A DNA stretch of 64,000 bases, from assembly GCF_028476545.1 (NCBI RefSeq), contig NW_026733074.1, positions 1 to 64,000 of the forward strand, written 5' to 3'. Made by a program: the position numbers and the translations under genes. The notes beneath the pieces are model-generated. The model saw only the letters and a program-made list of their open reading frames with translations, searched no databases and had not been told where the DNA came from. This document shows positions 23,171-35,107 of this stretch, in pieces. The DNA is from Physella acuta (taxonomy: Eukaryota > Mollusca > Gastropoda > Physidae). The stretch's first letter is position 1, and each line of letters opens with the position of its first letter.

Positions 23171-23872
23171 CTTGTCTGGAGACATAAAATTTTGACTAGG
23201 GACCTAAAGGGAGATAACATGTCGTTTATATAGACATTCATCGGTGTATGAAACTGCAATATGTATCATGATGGGAGATAACTTACAAAAATTGCTTATT
23301 TACGCATCTTTTGCGGTTGTGATGCTATAATTTATTGACAATGTACAACTGTACAGACAAACTGTTAATGTCAGAAATACAGTGAGAACCAGACACTGCG
23401 TAAATTGCTTATTAACACATTCTTCAATTCTTCCCAGTGTGATGTGTATATAGGCTAGCAACATAACCTCAGGCAGTTTGTGTTTAGTATACAGTTTCTG
23501 AGTGCTAGCTTCATTCTTCCCTGTGATATTATCTTTATGTAAACATGGGCTTACACGGTGCATATTCAGCAAGTTGCAAGATGCTTGAATAAAAAAAAAA
23601 CCCAGTTAATTAGTGTGTTAATAATAAGATTTGTTCTGTTAGTAGATTATACTGTGGTTACATGGACACTTTTTTTTGTATTTTTTTAATAGAGAGACTA
23701 CTAAAGAAGAATATTTGGATATAAATAAATCGGATAACATCGGTTCCATTTTGTTGTGACTTATCAAATTGTCACCACCCTCATTGTGACGGCATCAGCT
23801 AATAGTTTGTTTGAAATAGCTCAAACCCAAAACCAGGAGGTTTTAACCGTCTTGGTTTGTTAACGCTAACCG
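23171..23872. other. Non-coding stretch upstream of the KLF gene
   Basis: Contains 'aaagggagataac' and 'gggagataactta' (about 23208 and 23272), a string recurrent in gastropod DNA, then AT-rich sequence. A promoter for the KLF gene could lie here, but I see no convincing TATA box or initiator. Confidence 0.35.
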
Positions 23873-23980
23873 ATGCTGGAACACAGTCCGAACCCTTGTT
23901 GGCAGGTCCCATCTGGGTACAGGGGTGTCTGGTGTCAGGATCTGTCCCGCGAGGGGGCGCTTCAGTTTGTCTTCATGGCG
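23873..23980 (+). CDS. Candidate 5' coding exon of the KLF gene
   Basis: An open frame ends at a consensus donor (GCG then GTAAGT at 23981) in phase 0, which joins in frame to the open 5' part of the exon at 25461 (CAG TTA GAA GAG AGA before its ATG). Two starts are possible: ATG at 23873, adding 36 codons, or ATG at 23975, adding only Met-Ala. The second would give an N-terminus beginning [13 protein letters not shown]. The exon is an inference from splice signals and phase alone; it may equally be 5' untranslated, with translation beginning at 25476. Confidence 0.4.
23946..23960 (+). promoter_or_regulatory. CTCF-like motif
   Basis: CCCGCGAGGGGGCGC fits the core CTCF motif CCASYAGRKGGCRS at about 12 of 14 positions. 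It sits in the candidate first exon, 34 bases before the donor. One motif match by eye in a G/C-run-rich genome is weak evidence. Confidence 0.35.
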
Positions 23981-25460
23981 GTAAGTCAGCCACACACCCC
24001 CCTTCACACTGCCTGTGGCTGTAGTTTAGCTAGACTGTCGTGCACAAGGATGTCCTTGCACTTTCCGCGTGCTTGTACCCTGCTTCTCATTTAACGCCTG
24101 TTTGTAGTCTTCTATAATGCTATTAACATTCTTTATTATCTTTTATTGTCGCATAGTTTTTTTTTTGGTTGTATTTATTTTGGTTTTTTGGAAGTAAAAA
24201 AACTGGCAAGTTGTAGTGGCTACTAACATTGCATTTTACTGTTTTTAGTCTTATTTCTGTAGTTTAGTCCTATAGTTTTTGTCTGTATCTAGTACTATAA
24301 CCTTTCATACAATATCTGGATAACACATAACACTTGAATGACAACAGAGAATAAACTATTGTTTTGCCCTCTCTCCTGCCCCCTCCGCTGCCCCCCCCCC
24401 CCCCCTAATGAAGTTTTATTTCTGACTGTGGGGTAGAAAGAGTATGATGTGAGAAACTCATGTGTCACAGAAAATCAGAGCTAAATCCCAGGTTAAAAAT
24501 TACATTGGGGCTATGTGTCCACTTAAACATGTTGTTTACAGCAGTCAGAGAATGTTTGTAGGTCAAGATCATCGAACAAGTTTACTCTACTCTAACTCTC
24601 CTAACACATTCATGTTTCTACTTGTAGAAAACCACTGTGTGTAATGTAGCTGTGTTACTGAGTAATGTAATGTGATGTTTGTCCTACAAACCAAAGCCCC
24701 CCCCCCCCCCCCCCCCCCCTTAACCTTTGACCCCCCCCCCCCCCCCCCCTTGTGTCATCCACTTCCTTTACAGGGTGACTCAGGGATCCTGTCCCTTCAA
24801 GGATTTATAACACTTCCCTCAACCTCTTTATTTTTGTTTGAAAGTCACTCCTTTCTCCCCCACTACCCCCTCCCCTGCCTGTCACCTGACAAATCTCTGA
24901 GATAGGTTTACACGGCTAGTTGATAAGGTGATGGATCCAGGTAGATGCAGGTATCTTACCTTCAGATGGGAGTGGCAGATCAGTTACATGTCCAGGGGAG
25001 TTTTTTAGGTGCAACTTAGTCAACTTAAATGAGGTGGGGGAGGGGGGTGTCATTGTGTCTGAAACTCAAAACCAGTGGTGCAGAACTTGCCATATGAGAC
25101 ATGTAATGAAATATTTTACTGACTCAATAACTAACAAATATTAGTCAGCTTTCATCCTGCTAATGACTATATTTGTAATGTGTATGCTAACATTGTTAAA
25201 AGTATACCATCATTACTCATCATTTTCATTCATTGTTCTTAAGTAGAGAGTTATAGATTTTAATATATTTACAGAATGGAGTAAATTACATTAACAGCCT
25301 CCATTTTTTGTTTTTTAATGGTTTACTGCCAAAGCTGAACACAGTTCCCAGCTATTATTTTGTGTAAAGATTAAATTCTTGTAAAAATATTATGTCTTTG
25401 TATACTTCATAAAATTTAACTTTATTAACTTGGCTGATTTCCTTTCTCTTTCCTCAACAG
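23981..25460 (+). other. Presumed first intron of the KLF gene
   Basis: Starts GTAAGT and ends with the pyrimidine-rich acceptor TTTCTCTTTCCTCAACAG. It holds C runs at about 24391, 24697-24719 and 24731-24750, and AT-rich sequence after 25080. No other gene is recognised. Confidence 0.4.
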
Positions 25461-28314
25461 CAGTTAGAAGAGAGAATGACTCAAGATTCATCGTCAGCAT
25501 TTGTAACACCTAGCCCATCACCGGAGGGTGTCCCAGCACATTCAGTGTCCACCTTGTCCCCCCTGTCCCCCCAGTTCACCACCCGGACTCACTTTGCTCA
25601 CGGACACAAGCGCCACCACAGTGGCAGCGATGGTGACGGGGCGGACAGCGACAGCGAACACAACAGTATAACCCGAGATTCCAGTAGCATCGTGTTATCT
25701 TCATCCAAAGCCAGGACTTTTCTGGCCGCTTCCAAAAGCAGGCCCAACAAAACCCCAGACTGTTATTATTCAGGCAAGCGCGGGTCAGCCCGGGCTAGTC
25801 CAGATGTGGACCCTGCTAAACAAAGAAGCCAGCAGAGCTCGTATGTACAGAAAAAAGAAACCAGCAGAACAAAATCCCATAGTGTAGAGAGTACCAAGTG
25901 CTGTCACAACGACGCAGGGGCCCACAGCCCTCAGCATTGTTCATCAGTACATATGGATATGAGTACTAAAAAACAGTCACCGTCTCCGTTATCCTCCCCC
26001 TCTCCCCCTTTGTCTCTCTCCCCTCAAGCCTCGTCAACCTCTTCGTATTTGATAGAACAGAAGAACAGTCCGGTAGCATTCAACGACAGCTCGGACAGCA
26101 CCACCACAGATAATAAGTACGCTTTACAGAAGCGTTTGAAACTCATGCACGAGCCCAGCATGATCACCAGAGAACCGTGGAATGCCTTGAATATCCCAGA
26201 CCTGAGCCAGAAAGTCACTATCAAAACTGAGTTTGACCAGTCTGCTTATATTTCACCCTCATATTCTCCTGCCTTGTCTCACCATTCTGATGATAAAGTG
26301 AGTTTCTTTTCTTTCATTTCTTTGTTATTCTTTTTAATTTTAATTTAGTTATTTTAACTTATATACTAAAAACTCTTATCACTTTATTGAGCTCATTCAA
26401 CTTTTTCTATATAACAATTTATAAAGTAAAAGTTATTTTCTTTAAGAAACACCCAGTGTATTTTAAAATATGTTCTTGTTGCTCTACAAAGAAATCCCAT
26501 TAGATTTATCTGCTTATACATGTACTCAAAACATTAACATTAACCATTGGTTCTAGTGGAACCAAAGTGTTCCAGTTCAGTCATGTCAAGAGCTTTTTAA
26601 AAATATATTATCTCCAAGAATTGAAGTTAATTAATTTTTTAATTGGTTTGGTTTATCTTGCAGGACCAGAACGAGCCGGTTGATCTTTCTTTAGTCAAGC
26701 GAGCACGTAGATCAGACTCAGATACCCACCAAGGCCTGGATCTTAGAGTTCCTAAACGTGGTAAGTCCTTGCTTCATACCTGCCCATTTCATCATCATGG
26801 TCACTCAGGTTTAGGGAGTAAAAAAATATACTTGTGTTCATTAGTTAGTAAGTTAGGTGTAATATTAACTTTAATATTGTTCAAGTCACTTTTTGTGTAA
26901 CTTTGATGTTAGTGTGACTATATTAACATTAGGTGTTCTTTTATCTATTAACAGAGCCAGAAGATTCACCATCAGAAGGTGTCAATAAGATTGGATCAGC
27001 TGCCCTTTTGTCTCTCCAGAGAATTAAAGAAGCATCAGAGTAAGTTCCCCTTTTAAGTTTATAATCTATATATATAATTCTCTTCTGGGAGCCGCTAGAA
27101 AACAAGCTGCAAATGCGCCTAGAAAACAAGCTGTAAACGCGCTCCCTACCTCCCCACCCCTACATGGTTTTAGTAAGCTGTGTTCACTCTAAATGTTTAC
27201 AAGCAGAGCCAACGATTTTAAACGTAGGGGGGGGAGGAAGGGGGGGTTATGGTCCTTAACGAGCTACTTATAGTGTTTTAAAGAAATATTTTCAGTGTCA
27301 GCGTTGGTACTGTCGAATTCACAAATTATGAATTACTGAAAATTAGAAACAACTAAATAGCGGCGTATGTTATGCCGCGGGCCGGCTCGTATATTTTAAT
27401 ATATATAGGATATTAGATGGGTACTTTTCAACTTAACTTTTTATACAATCCCCTTGCTTCTGTAAACTCAGACTAAAATATGTACGACTGATTTGCTCAT
27501 TTGAGTTTCTAAAATGACTTTAAAAAAGTGCATTTATTTTAAAGAAATACTTTTTAAAATTTTCAGACAATTCAAGTCTCACTCAAGTGTTATGAGCCTT
27601 ATAGAAACACAGAGTAAAAAACTGATGTACCAAACCCCTCGGTCCCAAGCAAAAATAGAAGAAATGTATGACGACATCGACAGTCAGAAATCTCGACGAG
27701 TCCACCGCTGTGACTTTGAAGGGTGCAATAAGGTCTATACCAAAAGCTCACATCTGAAAGCCCACCGGCGAACACATACAGGTGAGGCTTAATTAACAGA
27801 GCATCTAATCTAAGTCCCTTAACCCTTTTTAGAACTGAGGCTTAATTAATAGATCATCTAATCTAAATCATCCCTTGTTAACCCAAGAGCAGACTGATCT
27901 TTTAATGTTTGAATAGCTATTGAGTTAAACAATTAAAAAATAAAAAAAATTGGAAAAACAAGTGGAGTAGCCTATTGCTGATAATTTTATGATGAAATAT
28001 GAAATTTTTCATAAAATGTTTTAAATTTTTGTGTGTTTCAAATCACAAGAAACTATTATCAAAGAAAATTTTAATTAATTTTTTTTTAAATTCTTGATTT
28101 TAAAGTTTTAATTACTTATTTTGTTTTTTGCAATTTTTCAGGTGAAAAACCTTACATTTGTAATTGGGACGGGTGTACCTGGCGTTTTGCTCGTTCTGAT
28201 GAATTAACCCGCCACTTTCGCAAACACACAGGAGACAAACCATTCAAGTGCCAAGTTTGTGAACGTGCCTTTTCCCGATCAGATCACCTCTCTCTACACA
28301 TGAAAAGACATTGA
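25461..28314 (+). CDS. KLF3/8/12-like: Kruppel-like factor, KLF3/8/12 type
   Basis: A nuclear C2H2 zinc-finger transcription factor expected to bind CACCC/GC boxes and to recruit CtBP corepressor. Coding exons: 25461-26297 (ATG at 25476), 26664-26760, 26955-27039, 27567-27781 and 28142-28314 (TGA); all junctions are GT-AG and the frame closes, giving 463 residues from the 25476 ATG. Visible are a Ser/Pro-rich N-terminus, a possible SUMO site IKTE (249-252), the CtBP-binding motif PVDLS (279-283) followed by KRARR, and three C-terminal fingers (C383-H405, C413-H435, C443-H463) with KLF hallmarks [22 protein letters not shown] and FSRSDHL. The fingers plus PVDLS place it with KLF3, KLF8 and KLF12; which one cannot be decided. 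The open frame upstream of the ATG suggests an additional 5' coding exon (see 23873-23980). The intron inside the first TGEKP linker is as in other KLFs. A Helitron-like element lies in intron 3. Confidence 0.95.
27065..27389 (+). mobile_element. Helitron-like non-autonomous element, copy 2, in KLF intron 3
   Basis: 325 bp that match copy 1 at 2620-3061 along most of its length: TCTATATATATAATTCTCTT at the start, 'gaaaacaagctgcaaa', 'aagctgtgttcac', 'ttggtactgtcgaattcac', and a 3' hairpin GCGGCGTA-TGT-TATGCCGC followed by GGGCCGGCTCG. Inserted between A and T without target duplication. It begins 25 bases after the exon-3 end, close to the splice donor. Confidence 0.65.
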
Positions 28315-31300
28315 AGCTACTACATTGAGAAGAAGGGCTAACTCTTTCCTGCACAGTCACCTTGGCAGTGCTGTGTTTTTTCCTCAAGTGGGACCTGCTG
28401 TCCATGAGCTTCCCCAAGAGAGTCTCTCTGTTTAACAGAGACCTTGTGAGACTGACTCACTCAAGTCGACCTAGATTGGCAATAAGCTAATGTGATACAA
28501 CGATATAGCTGAAGAGATTTTTAAAAAACAAAAACATTTTTTACACAGAAGAAAAAAAAACAAAACCATTATGTGGTTGTTAAACATTACCTGGCTGTGA
28601 AAATTCCAGTTTTTATTGAAAAACTTTTTTTTTTAAAATATTTATTTTATAATTTAAAATAAAAACAAAACTAAAACACGCTCAGGCTTTGTCAACTAGA
28701 GATTTGCCCCAAGTGAAAGCAATACAGGACTGCACAATTTTGTTGAAACATGTTTGCTACTTTGTACTGATAACCTGTTTATCACTTCAACAACTTCAAC
28801 ATGGCAATTTTATGCCTGTATTCTCAGTATCATCATGTATTGTTCTATAAATAATAACTTGTTACCTATTATTCAGATTAGTGACCTCGGGGAAACTAAG
28901 CCCCATGTATGATACTTTGATCATTAACATACCAGTGTTATACTAATATCCTTTCATTTGAAATGAAGTTGCCAAATGTTCAGATTCTTCTGAAATCTCA
29001 TGCTAAATTTTGTTGTGTTTTGTGAAGAGCATGTAAAAAAGCTTTATTCATGTTCAATATGCTGAGTTTTATGCTGTATATTTTGTGTTCCCAGTTCTAT
29101 ACTTCAATATTTGCTGATGCGTTGTTGTCAACCCCCCCTAAACAGTCTTTCTGATGTTTAAATAAAAAAACCTACACTAATTTTGAAGCCAAATAACTTC
29201 ATGTACTATTACTGTTCAGTCTCTATCATTGCAAATATTTTGTCATTAACATGTCTAAATGGTGAAGGATTTTGCATTTAAGTTTTTTTTGGTGTTAAGT
29301 ACTTGTTGTTTTTTAGGAGACTAGCAGCAGACTTAAAAATGATGAAAAATAAATGTTTATATGTTAATAAAATAACATAAAGACTATTAGGCCTACTATA
29401 AAATTATATTTTGAAAAAATTTTAAGATTTTATTATTCCTATAACATAACCTATTTATTTTTTTCAACAATACTATGTAGCTGAACATTTTTTAAGCTAA
29501 AAGAGTTTTGTGTGATATAATGAAACAAATTGTGATGCCTTTTTCTTTTTTTTCTCTGTACTTAGCAGAAATTTTGCTAAAGGGGGATAACTATCAGCAT
29601 ATTTTATTTTTCAATTACAAAGTTTATTTTAACAAATTAAGGCGTTATAATTCAATGTACAGGTAATGAATGTGATTTTTTAAAATATTATTCTGAGTAA
29701 AAGATATAAAAAGATATTCCCATCTTGTTGGTAATTAGGTCAGATAGTAGTTGAGCTGTCAATCAAACTCATTACAGTTATGTGCCTCTCCAAGTTTGAT
29801 GCTTGATGTTGATTTGTTTTAACCCAAACACCAAAATGAGATTATCATTCTATCCTCAACCATTTGTCACATCACTGAAAGATCATTGCGAATGAAATTT
29901 TATCTAACAGCATATAATGAACACAACTGTCTCCTTTATTTAGCAACCAAAGCAGCTAATTGTTTGATTGCTAGTTACCTATGTTTGTAGATATAATAAA
30001 GTAACTTGTTCTAGCTTTGGAGTGACTTCGACTGTTTTTAATATGATTTGGGTATTTTGCTAAAGCCTGCAAGCTTGCTATTCTTTAACTACTTTTTTAC
30101 ATAAATGGAATTTTTAATTTCCTATGATTTCTAAAAGAGTCTGCCCTTAACATGCGACTGTTTTATTGGCGGGAATAAGACTACAAACATTTGATTTGTA
30201 GGCTAATCATGTTTTTTTTCATAACAGTCAGCATGAGTTGTAAAATGTCAAAATGAAGAAGTATTTTTAATACTATTTTGTTAAATCTGTATGTATGAAA
30301 AAAAAAATGAAAGGCAATTTTTAAAAGGCTATAAGTATAAGTAGTGTTATTTCTAGCTCACCATAAACAATAATGTGTAATTTGAGTAGATGCGATCAAT
30401 GAAAGTGTCAAACTGAGTGTTAGAATTGGTAAATGACTACATGGGCCAATGCCATGGTTCATTTAACACCACCTGTTGTGTCAAGTTTAAATAATAGATG
30501 CCTGTAACTAGCTTCAGCCATCAGTCCATTACCACTGCTGTTGTATTTGATCAGTTTTTTTTTGTGTGTGTTGAAAATGCTGCTGATAGGCTTACAAACT
30601 GAACGTAGATAGGTGTGTTTTTTTTTACAAGGCAATACATTTTTTTTACTGATCTTCCTATTTATATCCTATATAGGTGATTTTTCTTTAAGATTTTAAA
30701 GTTTACTTTAAATAATATATAAATGGTTTGAATTTAATCAATGAAATTTAATTATTTTATAAGGTTTCATTTTGTAATTAATTGTGAATATATGTTTAGA
30801 AAAACGTTTTTGTTGTCAATTAATTGCCCAAATGTAACTTATAAAGGTTTGTTAAAGAAAATACTATTTTGACTTAGTAAATAACATTTAACCTTTTTGC
30901 TCCTTTTTATTTACTGTAACTACTGTGAGTTAATGTTTTTTAAATACAATATTTTTTACACAGAAGCAATACACATGATTACTTCCATTCTACCTACTGT
31001 TGCAGATTAAAAAAATTGTTACAATCAATAACACACAGATGGGAATATGTCCACATTTCAATGACAGCATTGACAATAAGAGTTATCTGTTCTTGGTCGA
31101 TTTTCTAGGTTTTCTATAGCTTAACAGCATCTGTTTTTTTATTCTAAATAAATTTTTTGATACTTGAGCTGTAAAAAAATGCAAGTATAAGGTTAGTTTG
31201 ATAACTAAACAAAATGTGTACCTAGCTTATAAGTTGTGTTATTTTAAAGAGAAAATATACTTTTAATCATGTTTAATATTTTCACAAAATTAAGGAATGA

Positions 31301-31420
31301 TATTTTTGTAGTTAGGCTTAACTTAGTATTTACTTTCTACTTTTTTTCATATGGCTTCTGAAAGAAGAGTTAGATAAAGATTTGATGTGTGATATAATAA
31401 ATATTTCCTGCTAAAGATTC
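28315..31420 (+). other. Probable long 3' untranslated region of the KLF gene
   Basis: AT-rich sequence free of supported coding frames, with T-rich and ATTTA-like stretches. Candidate AATAAA signals are at 29161, 29995 and 31396, so alternative ends are possible. The extent is inferred; no transcript evidence is available. Confidence 0.45.
29161..29166 (+). terminator. Candidate poly(A) signal, KLF gene
   Basis: AATAAA about 850 bases after the stop codon. Further AATAAA copies at 29995-30000 and 31396-31401 are alternatives. Confidence 0.4.
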
Positions 31421-34400
31421 CATGTGTTTTATTTCATGCACTGCTGTAAATATGTATACATACAGTACATTTTTTAGTGTAAAACAATATAATCCCTAAG
31501 GCAGGTGTAGCTGTATTGTAGATATTTTAGTAGCTAAATGAGGCCCATTTGTCACCTTGCTCATGCGAGATACTTATTTGAGTTCATTACGGCGACAGAC
31601 TTATGCTAGGTACTTATTAATGCTGGGTAGAGTGATAATTCTGACTAGCAGATGCATTCTCAGTGCTTTATGTAGCTAAAAAATCATTCTTATTTAAAAT
31701 TTTGGAAATAGTTTGGTTTTAAAATTTAGAAAATAACTCAAATCTGGGCATAAAATTTGTAGCATTTTCATATATTGTGTACCTATTTAATAGTTTTCAA
31801 ACAATATCACAAATAAATGGATCCTAAAAACATTTATCCTTAAAATTGTAATCTACACAGTTCAGAGTCAAATTTCAACTGGAGAATTTTTAGGGTTTTT
31901 CCCATCATTTTCTACAAATTTCTTTATACCTTTAGAATTCTTATGAATACACAAGCTATACATACATTTTTGAAGTACATAAGTTATATATAAAACTTTA
32001 AAATTACATAAGTTCTATAGAAGTTTTTTGAATATATGAGTCTTAAGAATGCATTATCTTGCTGTAATAATGAAATAGTTTCTCGCTAGTGTAAGCCCCC
32101 GTGTAAGAATGCTTGTTGGCCCTCCTTAACCCCACCCTCTGTTAATGCATTCTGTTTTAATTAGAAGCTCTTCAAAGTTATAAACAGGAGATTATGTGTT
32201 TCAATTAATGTGATTTGATATCTGTGATTTGACTAAGTGTAAGTGATCAGTTTTGTTCAGTACCAGCTAATGCTGTTAGTATACCAAGTCATTGAGCATA
32301 GTCAATTGATATAGTATCAGTTATTCAGTTAGTTTTCACTTTTGTAAGGCCATCTATCTCATAGAAAAATTTGTTTTTGATTTAGTGAAGGCTAGCCACA
32401 TAATAAGTGAAGTATTTTACTAATAGCAATATCCTTTATTGGGATAAGAAATTCTGCACTATTTGCTAAAGAAACAAATTAAGGTTAAACTTTTTACCTG
32501 AAAAAATAACCGATAAACTTACAGGAATTATAGAATTAAATTAAAGTTAATAGATATTGAATTAAATCAAGAAGCATAACCTTTTAAAGGTATTAAGAGA
32601 CCATAAATTACATAAGAATGTAACATCAATGTATTTCCCTTTGCCTCCTTTAAACTTGTATGGTATGTAAGTATACACTTTTAATTTTAAAATGCTGCTG
32701 TTAATTAGACTATAGTTCATGTCAAAATTGTTACATAAAACAGTTGTATCTATATAAGTTTTTAAATTTTTTGTTTTGAGCACTGTATTATTATATATAT
32801 TACTTCCTACAAAATTGCATACCTTAAGTAGGGGACATAACTGAACATGAATGATATTGAAGCAACCTCTTGTTATTGCTGTAGTTTCTTGCCATCATTG
32901 TTAAAATGTGACCCATATATTTAATACACAGAGTTTTTTCTAAATCTACCTGAGTCCTTTTACTTTCTTTTAAATTTATCTGACAAAGTTTTTTTTTATT
33001 TTTTTTTATTTATGACATGATCCAAATAAAAGGTTAAAATGGTATACAAAGAAGAATGAAGGAAATAATTAAAAAAAAAACAACTAAATACCTATAGGAT
33101 TGCTGGTGTCATGTAGTCAAATAGGTTGAAAGGCAGACCATTTAACTGCTAAGCCAAAATTCTATACTTCTAATCCCAGGTTGTGTTAGTAAAATGTACC
33201 AGACTCACATTAGCAAAAATAAAGGTGGCTGAGCATAGTGCTGAATACACTTCCCCTTCCTATGCCGAAGTCACTGAAACTGGTGAACTCTACTTCACCT
33301 GTTTCTGAAGTGTCAGGTTCAAAATGATACTTTCCTAGATGATGCAACATGAATAATTTCACTGTACTGTGAACCCTAAAACAATTTCTTTTAAATCGCC
33401 CATGAACTGGTCAAACAATACCTTAGGCCTCAGTAGGCCTACCTGAGAACCAGTTTTCAGCAAAGGTTTACTTTATTTATTTATTCATTTACCCCAAACA
33501 AATGTATTTAGTAAAGTTATATCAACTAAATAGGGCTATTACAAATTTAAATATTGGAATTTTCTCCTCATTATTCAGAGATTACAACTAGGGTCCATGG
33601 AGAACTGTGAGGATTTGTTTAACCAGTTAAAAAAAAAAAGCCTCACTTGATAATTTTATCACATTGTGAATAGCCCAGTTTGGCTCTGAGAAAAAAAAAA
33701 ACTTTTTATACAATAAGAAATCTAAAATCAAAAGAATGTATCGCACTAATAATATTGGCAACAAGTAAAAATATTTACAAAAGATTTTAGTCACATTAAA
33801 AACAAAAGACAAAATTCTATTTTTTTTCAAAAATGAAGTTTACTTGAAGATTTGTTTCAATTTTCTGATTTCTAGATTAGCTTTCAACAAAGGTCTATGA
33901 TCCTTTATTTAGTTTTAGTTTCTTGGTGGCCCAACCTATAAACACCAGGTACCTTTTACAGCTATAGTACATACTGCAGTATCATGACTGGAACAAATTG
34001 TATTTTCATAACTGGAACAAATTGCAGGATCATGACTGATGCAATATACAGAAGGCATATCATTAAGATGACTGCATTTACAAGTAGTTAAACATATAGG
34101 TATATATTTTTCTATACACACATGTAGCGTTTAGGGCCTATATTTATGAACATATGCATGTGGGGTTATATATGCATGTATGGAGGACTACATGTGTGCA
34201 GTGTTTGCAGTCTTATAAACAACAAAATAGACTAAAGACTAGGCTAACAATTAAGGTTGTAGACAATTGTGTATTCTACATGTAGACCTACAATTATAAT
34301 ACGCTTTTTCTGTTTTGTTGGGGTGTGGGTTGGGGGGGGGGGGGGGCAAATGGGGTTGGGGCACTGCCATGGAGAGATCTGAGATGACTGTGAGAAACAC

Positions 34401-35107
34401 TCAAAATTAAGCCTCGTGACCTATTGAGTGGAATCAAGATATATATTAATTATAACGTTTTCTTTTGTGTTAGCTTTTAAAAGATTAAGTGAATATAACA
34501 GTTTTTATAGCAACATTGAAAAATAATCCAGATCCAATGTGAACCATAATGATTTGGTAATATAACATGACCTTATTGATTGTATTCTTTAACAACCTAC
34601 AAAGTTATTTTCACGCGATGAAGAGTTGAAATTGCAGACATGAACATTCTTGAGAAAAACAAAACGTTAGACAGTGATTAATGATACGAGCTTAACATAC
34701 CACCATAGTTGTTTTAACTAGTTTATCATGATTATGAATCTACTATCCTATTCACAAAATGAACCAACGATTTACAGCATATCTTAAATTTCGTTTAATA
34801 TTGATGTACTACGGATTTACGTCTTAGGTCGAGCTATTCCACAAAAACAGTCAAAACTGCAATAAACAAAACAACTTTTTTTTTTACAACACAACAGCAC
34901 AGCGAATTAGGCCTAAAAATGTAAGTTGGAGTGAAGAGTGAATACTAAGACTCTAAGGCTATTAAATTTTATAGATCTAGATTTCTAGGCCTGATGACAT
35001 TGAGGCCCTTTAACTTTAAATTAAAGTGTACTCTAATAATTTCCTCTTTTTATTTTCGGTCAGAAACTTCAGTTTGTATCCAGTTGGTTAGGCTGTGACT
35101 TTTCAAA
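31421..35107. other. AT-rich intergenic region
   Basis: No supported gene. It contains a decayed SINE (33105-33330), a single G run at about 34332-34347 and many short AT-rich frames without domains. A possible non-coding first exon of the downstream kinase gene could end at the donor-like 'aaaaat|gtaagttgg' (34921), with an acceptor shortly before 35108. Confidence 0.45.
33105..33330 (+). mobile_element. Decayed tRNA-derived SINE
   Basis: Matches the copy at 8876-9075 in its 3' part ('ggctgagcatagtgct', 'gaactctacttcacctg'). The head resembles the 3' half of a tRNA but its B box is degraded ('cttctaatcccagg'). Confidence 0.55.
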
